A stretch of DNA of 51,157 nt. Source: Herbaspirillum sp. (GTDB taxonomy: Bacteria; Pseudomonadota; Gammaproteobacteria; Burkholderiales; Burkholderiaceae_D). Position numbers and translations under genes: made by a program. The notes below the pieces were generated by a model. That model saw only the letters and a list, made by a program, of their open reading frames with translations, was not told the origin of the DNA and ran no database searches. The DNA is taken from contig NZ_JAGIBI010000010.1 in assembly GCF_017744395.1 (NCBI RefSeq), positions 1 through 51,157 on the forward strand, given 5' to 3'. Below, one piece after another: positions 45,770 to 51,157 of this stretch. How positions within the stretch are numbered: the first letter of the stretch is position 1; the number at the start of each line of letters is the position of its first letter.

Positions 45770-46729
45770 ATGGATGTCCTGAGCCGCCTGCTGTCCCTGC
45801 ACCCGGTGCGCGCCGCGCTGGATATCCGCTGCCGCTTCGGCGAGCCGTGGAACCTGCGGCATCAGGCCCTGGCTTCAGGCGTCGCGCCCTACCATTTCAT
45901 CCTTGAAGGACGCGCCCGGCTGGAGCTGGAAGGTCGCCCGCCGCTGGAATTGCAGGCCGGCGACCTGGTGCTGTTCGCGCACGGCGCCGCGCATGCCATC
46001 TACACCGCGCCGCCCGGCGCGGCGTCGGCGGTGCGGGTGGTCGATCCCGCTGCGCCGGTGCGGCTGCATGTCAACGGCGATGCCGGTGGCAGCGGGCAGC
46101 CGCTGTCCGATTTCCTGTGCGGCCAATTCCATTTCGAATCGCCGCAATCCAATGCCCTGATGCAAGCCATGCCCGAGGTCGTGCTGGTACGCGGCGCGGA
46201 CCTTGCCGAAGGCCACGGCCTGCGCATGCTGGCCACCTTGCTGCGCGACGAATGCGGCGGCATCGACGGCAGCGGCGCGTTGCGCGAAGGGGCGCAGGCG
46301 ATCGTGGCCGGGCTGGCGTCGGCGCTGTTCGGACTGGCGCTGCGCGCCTGGCTGGAGCAGGGCGGGCCGCAGCCGGGTTTGCTGGCGCTGCTGGGGCATC
46401 TGCGGCTGCACAAGGCGGTGCAGGCCATGCTCGACGCGCCGCAGCAGGAGTGGTCGCTGGAGCGCCTGGCCGGGGTTTGCCATATGTCGCGCGCGACCTT
46501 CGCGCGCCAGTTCCGCGCGGCCGGCGGCGCCACCCCGGGCCAGGTGCTGCAGCAGTTGCGCATGGCGCATGCGGCCAGGCTGCTGGGCAGCGGCACGATG
46601 GGGACGGCGGAAATCGGCGAAGCGGTCGGCTACCGCTCCGAGGCGGCGTTCAACCGTGCGTTCAAGCAATACAGCGGAGCGGGGCCGGGCAGCTACCGTC
46701 GCCGCTTGCGCAGCGGCGAGGCAGCCTAG
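45770..46729 (+). CDS. AraC-family transcriptional regulator with cupin domain
   Basis: The 319-residue product has an N-terminal cupin-type sensing domain (YHFILEGRARLELEGRPPLELQAGDLVLFAHGAAHAI, about 41-77) like that of the RclR group and two helix-turn-helix motifs at the C terminus (about 215-310: WSLERLAGVCHMSRATFARQFRAAGGATPGQVLQQLRMAHAARLL; IGEAVGYRSEAAFNRAFKQYSG). It is divergent from the AhpD-like gene at 45080, which it probably controls in response to an oxidant or electrophile; the signal is inferred only. Confidence 0.88.
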   Translation: MDVLSRLLSLHPVRAALDIRCRFGEPWNLRHQALASGVAPYHFILEGRARLELEGRPPLELQAGDLVLFAHGAAHAIYTAPPGAASAVRVVDPAAPVRLHVNGDAGGSGQPLSDFLCGQFHFESPQSNALMQAMPEVVLVRGADLAEGHGLRMLATLLRDECGGIDGSGALREGAQAIVAGLASALFGLALRAWLEQGGPQPGLLALLGHLRLHKAVQAMLDAPQQEWSLERLAGVCHMSRATFARQFRAAGGATPGQVLQQLRMAHAARLLGSGTMGTAEIGEAVGYRSEAAFNRAFKQYSGAGPGSYRRRLRSGEAA

Positions 46730-46760
46730 GAAAGGGCGGGGGAACGAAGGCGGTGCAGGA

Positions 46761-47225
46761 TCAGCGGATCGGCAGGCGGATGGTGTTCTTCACTTCTTCC
46801 ATCACCGCGTAGGTATGCGTCTCGCGCACGCCCTTCAATTGCAGCAGCGACTTGCCGAGGAATTCGCGGTAGGCGTTCATGTCCTTGACGCGCGACTTGA
46901 CCAGGTAGTCGAAGCCGCCGGCCACCATGTGGCATTCCATGATCTCGGGAATGCTCTGCACGCTTTTCTTGAATTCGGCGAACACGTCGGGCGTGGTGCG
47001 GTCCAGCACCACCTCGATGAACACCAGCAGCGACACGTCCAGCAGCTCGGGGTTCAACTGCGCGGCGAAGCCCAGGATATAGCCCGCTTCCTGCAGCTTG
47101 CGCACCCGCTCCAGGCAGGCCGCCGGCGACAAATTCACGCGCGCGGCCAGGTCGACATTGCTGATGCGGCCGTCGTTTTGCAGTTCGGCCAATATTTTTT
47201 TACTGATTTTGTCGAGCGCCGTCAT
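46761..47225 (-). CDS. lrp: Lrp/AsnC-family transcriptional regulator
   Basis: The 154-residue product has the N-terminal helix-turn-helix (LDKISKKILAELQNDGRISNVDLAARVNLSPAACLERVRKL) and the RAM ligand-binding domain (VFIEVVLDRTTPDVFAEFKKSVQSIPEIMECHMVAGGFDYLVKSRVKDMNAYREFL). The protein resembles the global leucine-responsive Lrp closely, but local Lrp paralogues look similar. It is divergent from the substrate-binding protein gene at 47572, so control of that transporter by amino acids is plausible. Confidence 0.88.
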   Translation of the reverse strand: MTALDKISKKILAELQNDGRISNVDLAARVNLSPAACLERVRKLQEAGYILGFAAQLNPELLDVSLLVFIEVVLDRTTPDVFAEFKKSVQSIPEIMECHMVAGGFDYLVKSRVKDMNAYREFLGKSLLQLKGVRETHTYAVMEEVKNTIRLPIR

Positions 47226-47571
47226 GGTTTCTGAATTTTATTCAGCAGATTGCGTAAAAGGGAAATTTTGTTTTGATTATAAAGGCAATAAACGCGCCTA
47301 ATATCAGCCAAGAGTAAATAGAATCCTCCCTCATAAAAAATACAACGCAATGCGGGCACGGTGCGCCAACGGCGGCGCATCTGCGCGGATGACAACAGAA
47401 ATTCCCGACAATCTTTTTACGAGTTTTGATATGTTCGTACCTGCAACGGCGCAGTCAGTACAGCATCGACGGAATCGTTACCCCGTACCCCGGGGACGTA
47501 CATCCAGCGTTTTAAGCTAACCAAGCTATCCACCGCAGTCTGATTTTCTAGAAGAGAGAGGAAACACCCAA
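47226..47571. promoter_or_regulatory. 346-base divergent regulatory region lrp / ABC transporter
   Basis: The gap is AT-rich on the lrp side, with minus-strand TATAAT at 47281-47276 as the lrp -10 box (weak -35). On the plus side CCGACA (47405-47410) with GATATG (47428-47433) is a poor promoter candidate for the transporter. AT-rich tracts (AATTTTATTCAG, GGAAATTTTGTTTTGATTATAAAG) could be Lrp sites. No coding frame seen. Confidence 0.4.
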
Positions 47572-48708
47572 ATGTTCAAGCGCATTTCCGGACTCAATAT
47601 CATCGCCGCATCGCTGGCACTGGTTCCCGCCTTCGCCATGGCGCAGGAAACCCAAGTGGTCAAGATCGGCTTTTCCAGCCCGCTGACAGGCCCCCAGGCG
47701 TCGGCCGGCAAGGATAACCAGGGCGGCCTGATGATGGCCGTGGAGCGCCTGAACGCGCAGCCCATCACCGTCGGCGGCAAGAAGATCAAGTTCGAAGTGA
47801 TCGCCGAAGACGACCAGGCCGATCCGAAATCGGGCGTGGCCGCCGCGCAGAAGCTGGTCGACCAGGGCATCAAGGCCATCGTCGGTCCCTACAACTCGGG
47901 CGTGACCATCCCCACTTCGCGCGTGTTCAATGACGCCGGCATCGTGGTCGCCACCGTCGCCTCCAATCCCAAGATCACCCAGCAAGGTTTCGCCACCCTG
48001 TTCCGCGTCGCCGCCAGCGACAGCCAACTGGGCGGCAAGATGGCCCTGTACGCGGCCAAGGAACTCAAGCTCAAGCGCGTTTCCGTGATTGACGACCGTA
48101 CCGCCTACGGCCAGGGCCTGGCCGAAGAGTTCAGCAAGGTCGCCAAGGCCAACGGCATCGAAGTGGTCAGCAAAGACTTCACCAACGACAAGGCCACCGA
48201 CTTCACCGCCATCCTGACCTCGATCAAGGGCAAGAAGCCCGACGCCGTCTTCATCGGCGGTTACGCCCCGCAAGGCGGCCCGATCAAGCGCCAGATGAAG
48301 CAACTGGGCATCAATGCCCTGCTGCTGGGCGGCGACGGCATCTGTTCGCCTGAAATGGGCCGCCTGGGCGGCGACGCCATCGGCGAGTCGGTCTACTGCA
48401 CCCAGGGCGGCACCATGCTGGACAAGGCCAAGGAAGGCAAGGTCTTCTCCGACGACTACCAGAAGAAGTACGGCCGTCCTGCGGAAACCTACGCCGTGTC
48501 CTTCTACGACGGCATGATGCTGATCGCCCAGGCCATGAAGACCGCCAATTCGGTCGAACCCAAGCAGTTCGGCCCGGCGCTGGCCAAGATCAGCTACAAG
48601 GGCGTGGCCGGCCAGTACGACTTCGACGCCAACCACGACCTGAAGCAATCGCCGGTGACCGTGTACCGTTTCAAGGACGGCCTGCCGGTGCCGCTGACCA
48701 GCTACTGA
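47572..48708 (+). CDS. ABC transporter substrate-binding protein, branched-chain amino acid type
   Basis: The 378-residue product has a signal peptide cleaved near Ala24 (MFKRISGLNIIAASLALVPAFAMA) and the LivJ/LivK fold (VKIGFSSPLTGPQASAGKDNQGGLMMAVERLN; FEVIAEDDQADPKSGVAAAQKLVDQGIKAIVGPYNSGVTIPTSRVFNDAGI). The typical ligand is a branched-chain or similar amino acid, but the next two genes degrade a hydroxyproline-like compound, which makes a proline or hydroxyproline derivative a real alternative. GAGAGGAAA precedes the ATG. A strong hairpin follows the gene. Confidence 0.93.
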   Translation: MFKRISGLNIIAASLALVPAFAMAQETQVVKIGFSSPLTGPQASAGKDNQGGLMMAVERLNAQPITVGGKKIKFEVIAEDDQADPKSGVAAAQKLVDQGIKAIVGPYNSGVTIPTSRVFNDAGIVVATVASNPKITQQGFATLFRVAASDSQLGGKMALYAAKELKLKRVSVIDDRTAYGQGLAEEFSKVAKANGIEVVSKDFTNDKATDFTAILTSIKGKKPDAVFIGGYAPQGGPIKRQMKQLGINALLLGGDGICSPEMGRLGGDAIGESVYCTQGGTMLDKAKEGKVFSDDYQKKYGRPAETYAVSFYDGMMLIAQAMKTANSVEPKQFGPALAKISYKGVAGQYDFDANHDLKQSPVTVYRFKDGLPVPLTSY

Positions 48709-48730
48709 TCGGCCATCCCCCTTTGGCGGC

Positions 48731-48773
48731 CTGAACGCACTTTCCCGCCGGCGCCGGCCGGCGGGAAGTTCAG
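48731..48773 (+). other. long composite hairpin after the substrate-binding protein gene
   Basis: TTCCCGCCGG (48742-48751) pairs with CCGGCGGGAA (48758-48767) around CGCCGG, and CTGAAC (48731-48736) pairs with GTTCAG (48768-48773) outside it. There is no T-run. Such stems after binding-protein genes often protect the upstream mRNA so that more binding protein than permease is made. Confidence 0.5.
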
Positions 48774-48809
48774 CCTCCCCGCCAGCAATCCATCCGCGCA
48801 AGCATCCCG

Positions 48810-48833
48810 CCCTGTCGGCACCAGCCGGCAGGG
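48810..48833 (+). other. second hairpin before the dehydratase gene
   Basis: CCCTGTCGGC (48810-48819) pairs with GCCGGCAGGG (48824-48833), one G-U pair, loop ACCA. Not followed by T. It lies 50 bases before the next start codon. Confidence 0.4.
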
Positions 48834-48883
48834 TGGTACCCTTTGCGTTTGCAGGCAGAACCGCAATCCGAACAAGGAAGACC

Positions 48884-49894
48884 ATGCTCAACTACACCCG
48901 CACCGTCCAGACCATTGACGCCCACACCGGCGGCGAACCGTTGCGCATCGTCGTTTCCGGCCTGCCGAAGATCCCGGCCGGCACCATCCTGCAGCAGCGC
49001 GCCTGGCTGCGCGAACACCGCGACGACCTGCGCCGGTTCCTGATGAACGAGCCGCGCGGCCACGCCGACATGTACGGCGCCTACCTGTTGCCGCCGGTCA
49101 CGCCGCAAGCCGACTTCGGCGTCATCTTCATCCACAACGAAGGCTACAGCGACATGTGCGGCCACGGCATCATCGCCCTGGGCAAGGTGCTGGTCGAGAT
49201 GGGCTACGTCGAACCGGTGGCGCCGGTCACGCGCATCTGCTTCGACGCCCCGGCCGGCTTCATCGAAGCCTTCGTCGAGTGGGACGGCAAGCGCGCCGGC
49301 AAAGTCAGCTTCAACAACGTGCCGGCCTTCATCTACCGCCGCGACGTCGAGGTCGAGACCCCCAGCTTCGGCAAGATCATCGGCGACATCGTCTTCGGTG
49401 GCGCCTTCTACTACTACATCAATGCCAAGCAGGCGAACCTCACCGTGAAGCCGGAACTGGTGCGCCAGCTGATCCAGCTCGGCGCCGAGACCAAGGCGGC
49501 GGTGATCGCCAAGGTGCAGATCCAGCATCCGCTGGAACCGGGCCTGAACACCCTGTACGGCACCATCGTCGACAGCGAACCCAATTTCCCCGGCGCCGAC
49601 CAGTCCAACGTCTGCATCTTCGCCGACCGCGAAGTGGACCGCTCGCCGACCGGCACCGGCACCTCCGGCCGCGCCGCGCAGCTGTTCCTGCGCGGGCAGC
49701 TGGCGCTGAACCAGAACTACGTCAACGGCAGCATCGTCGGCAGCAATTTCGGCGTGCGCGTGACTGCCCCGACAAAGGTCGGCGAGTTCGACGGCGCGCT
49801 CACCGAAGTCAGTGGCTACGCCCATATCATGAGCACCAACCAGTGGGTGCTGGAAGAGTCCGATCCGTTCCCGACCGGCTTCTTCCTGCGCTGA
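48884..49894 (+). CDS. proline racemase-family enzyme, trans-3-hydroxy-L-proline dehydratase type
   Basis: The 336-residue product has the first catalytic residue Cys92 in DMCGHG. The second catalytic position, Cys in proline racemase and 4-hydroxyproline epimerase (SPCGTGT), is Thr256 here (DRSPTGTGTSGR). In this family the Cys/Thr pair marks trans-3-hydroxy-L-proline dehydratase, which forms delta-1-pyrroline-2-carboxylate. The next gene encodes a reductase of the family that converts that product to L-proline, which supports the call. AAGGAAG precedes ATG 48884; the open frame upstream is ignored. Confidence 0.88.
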   Translation: MLNYTRTVQTIDAHTGGEPLRIVVSGLPKIPAGTILQQRAWLREHRDDLRRFLMNEPRGHADMYGAYLLPPVTPQADFGVIFIHNEGYSDMCGHGIIALGKVLVEMGYVEPVAPVTRICFDAPAGFIEAFVEWDGKRAGKVSFNNVPAFIYRRDVEVETPSFGKIIGDIVFGGAFYYYINAKQANLTVKPELVRQLIQLGAETKAAVIAKVQIQHPLEPGLNTLYGTIVDSEPNFPGADQSNVCIFADREVDRSPTGTGTSGRAAQLFLRGQLALNQNYVNGSIVGSNFGVRVTAPTKVGEFDGALTEVSGYAHIMSTNQWVLEESDPFPTGFFLR

Positions 49895-49913
49895 TTCAAC
49901 CGAAAGTACCGGC

Positions 49914-50849
49914 ATGCATATCCTCGACGCCCAACAAACCGCCGCCGCGCTGCCTTACGCGCAACTGGTCGACGCGCTGGAAACCGCCGCGCAGGAATTC
50001 GTCTCCGGCCGCATCCGCGCCCCCGAGCGCCAGGTGGTGACCATCGACAGCGCCAGCGTACTGCTCGGCATGCCGGCCATCGCCGACGACCTGTCGGTGA
50101 CCAAGCTGATCACCGTGCATGCCGAGAACGGCAAACACAACCTTCCCGCCATCCAGGGGGAAGTAGTGGCTTTCGAAACCCACACTGGCCGCCGCATCGC
50201 CCTGATGGATGGCCCCACCGTCACCGGCCGCCGCACCGCCGCCATGACCATGCTGGGCATCAAGACGCTGCTGCCGCGCGCGCCGAAGTCGGCGCTGCTG
50301 ATCGGCACCGGCGCGCAAGCCGCGGCGCATGCCGACGCGCTGGCGCAATATTTCGGCATCAGGCAATTCTGGATCGCCGCGCGCGACCTGGCGCGCACGC
50401 AGGCGTTTTGCAGCGCCCTGTGCGAACGCCATCCGCAGGTGGCCGCCAGCCCGCTGCCGGCATCCATGCTGCAGCAGGACCTGCCGCATACCGACGTGCT
50501 GATCGCGCTGACCACGTCGCACAGCGCCGTCATCCCCGAACAGGTCGCGCCCGACACGCTGGCCATCGGCGTCGGCGCCTTCAAGCCCGACATGGTCGAA
50601 TTCCCGGCGCCGCTGCTGCATGCGCGCACCATCGTGGTCGACGACGTCGGCGGCGCGCACCACGAAGCCGGCGACCTGATCCAGGCCAAGGTGGACTGGG
50701 CGCGCGTGGTCGCCATCGGCGATGTGCTGTCCGGCAAGGTGGACCGCGCGACGCTGTCGGCCAACGGCGCGCTGCCGGTCTTCAAGACCGTCGGCCAGGC
50801 TTCCTGGGATCTGGCCGCGGCCCGCGTGATGCGAGCGGTCCTGGCTTGA
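49914..50849 (+). CDS. ornithine cyclodeaminase/mu-crystallin family, probable delta-1-pyrroline-2-carboxylate reductase
   Basis: The 311-residue product has a Rossmann motif SALLIGTGAQAAAHADALAQYF (about 121-142), the family segments ERQVV, SVTKLITVHAENG and GPTVTGRRTAAMT (about 100-113), and IGVGAFKPDMVEF. Members include ornithine cyclodeaminase, alanine dehydrogenase and pyrroline-2-carboxylate/piperideine-2-carboxylate reductase. Placement 19 bases after the dehydratase makes the last the best call: the two steps would turn trans-3-hydroxyproline into proline. The symbol lhpI is used for such genes elsewhere, but I leave it blank because the substrate is inferred. Confidence 0.82.
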   Translation: MHILDAQQTAAALPYAQLVDALETAAQEFVSGRIRAPERQVVTIDSASVLLGMPAIADDLSVTKLITVHAENGKHNLPAIQGEVVAFETHTGRRIALMDGPTVTGRRTAAMTMLGIKTLLPRAPKSALLIGTGAQAAAHADALAQYFGIRQFWIAARDLARTQAFCSALCERHPQVAASPLPASMLQQDLPHTDVLIALTTSHSAVIPEQVAPDTLAIGVGAFKPDMVEFPAPLLHARTIVVDDVGGAHHEAGDLIQAKVDWARVVAIGDVLSGKVDRATLSANGALPVFKTVGQASWDLAAARVMRAVLA

Positions 50850-50862
50850 CCTTATCCACCCG

Positions 50863-50888
50863 GAGCGCGGCTTGTCCCGCGCTCTTTT
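50863..50888 (+). terminator. intrinsic terminator after the reductase gene
   Basis: GAGCGCGG (50863-50870) pairs perfectly with CCGCGCTC (50877-50884) around CTTGTC, followed by TTTT. It separates the two catabolic genes from the permease gene, with partial read-through possible. Confidence 0.7.
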
Positions 50889-50941
50889 CTTATCCGTCGT
50901 TTCATCCGCAACAAACTGCATATAAAAGAGGGAGAACCCAA

Positions 50942-51013
50942 ATGACATGCAACCAGGCGCGCCGTCCACAAGGCGCAAGCAAGCCCACCCTCCGGCTGGC
51001 CGGAAGGCCATAA
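50942..51013 (+). CDS. candidate 23-codon upstream ORF before the permease gene
   Basis: An ATG at 50942 stands six bases after AGGGAGA (50929-50935), a better ribosome binding site than that of many real genes here, and runs 23 codons to TAA at 51011-51013, 29 bases before the permease start. The peptide is basic, starts MTCNQARRPQG, and has no run of one amino acid. Two stems lie inside it (GCGCC/GGCGC near 50956-50974 and TCCGG/CCGGA near 50990-51004). It could be a leader peptide; it could also be chance. Confidence 0.4.
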   Translation: MTCNQARRPQGASKPTLRLAGRP

Positions 51014-51042
51014 CCGCAACGCCGCACAGGAGACATCGATTC

Positions 51043-51157
51043 ATGGACATTTTCATCCAGCAAATCATCAACGGCTTGGTGCTAGGGAGCATGTACGCGC
51101 TGATCGCGTTGGGTTACACGATGGTGTACGGGGTGCTGAACCTGATCAACTTCGCGC
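51043..51157 (+). CDS. livH: ABC transporter permease, LivH type (3' end outside window)
   Basis: The 38 visible residues, MDIFIQQIINGLVLGSMYAL followed by IALGYTMVYGVLNLINFA, are the classic N terminus of LivH permeases of branched-chain amino acid importers. AGGAGA precedes ATG 51043. The gene is cut by the end of the window. It completes the picture of a transporter operon that begins with the binding protein at 47572. Confidence 0.9.
   Translation, partial: MDIFIQQIINGLVLGSMYALIALGYTMVYGVLNLINFA

Overview
The window is one contiguous piece of a high-GC betaproteobacterial chromosome. Gene order (tuf-rpsJ | rplC...rplQ with infA between secY and rpmJ, then cutA-dsbD), the protein sequences, and the accessory content point to Oxalobacteraceae, most likely Herbaspirillum or a close relative. 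That genus call is inference from sequence feel and synteny, not a database result. No tRNA, rRNA, insertion sequence, prophage or CRISPR array was seen.

Region 1 (1-15006) is the ribosomal protein superoperon: the 3' end of tuf, rpsJ, the S10 genes (rplC-D-W-B, rpsS, rplV, rpsC, rplP, rpmC, rpsQ), the spc genes (rplN-X-E, rpsN, rpsH, rplF-R, rpsE, rpmD, rplO, secY), infA, rpmJ, and the alpha genes (rpsM-K-D, rpoA, rplQ). It is not one smooth transcript on paper. Intrinsic terminators lie after rpsJ, between rpsK and rpsD, between rpsD and rpoA, and after rplQ. Candidate promoters and structured leaders sit before rplC, rplN and rpsD.

Region 2 (15007-23635): cutA and dsbD; a 1-Cys peroxiredoxin with a good sigma-70 promoter; a LysR regulator divergent from an iron-type alcohol dehydrogenase, a ketoglutarate-semialdehyde-type aldehyde dehydrogenase, and an ABC solute-binding protein without permeases. 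The last three may form an uptake and oxidation route.

Region 3 (23636-28180): on the minus strand engB, hemB, an ECF41-type sigma factor and an AhpD/carboxymuconolactone-decarboxylase-like gene whose upstream region carries a textbook ECF41 promoter. Between engB and hemB, on the plus strand, a run of hairpins ends in a strong intrinsic terminator that no annotated gene explains: a candidate small RNA. Cytochrome c4 follows on the plus strand.

Region 4 (28181-33065): the System II cytochrome c maturation pair resB-ccsA (which together with dsbD and cytochrome c4 makes a functional theme), a HAD phosphatase and a GNAT acetyltransferase. Region 5 (33066-42200): an AT-rich gap with a structured leader and an 86-residue orphan; gpsA, an SH3 protein, secB, grxC and a rhodanese on the minus strand; then gpmA, an EnvC-like protein with no ordinary start codon, a CtpA protease, a MoeB/ThiF-type enzyme, and dksA with only one of the four zinc cysteines.

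Region 6 (42201-51157): a His-rich exported protein with a ZnuD-like TonB receptor, an AhpD-like protein divergent from an AraC regulator, an Lrp regulator, and an operon that places trans-3-hydroxyproline-type dehydratase and reductase genes between the solute-binding protein and the first permease (cut by the window end) of a branched-chain-amino-acid-type ABC transporter.
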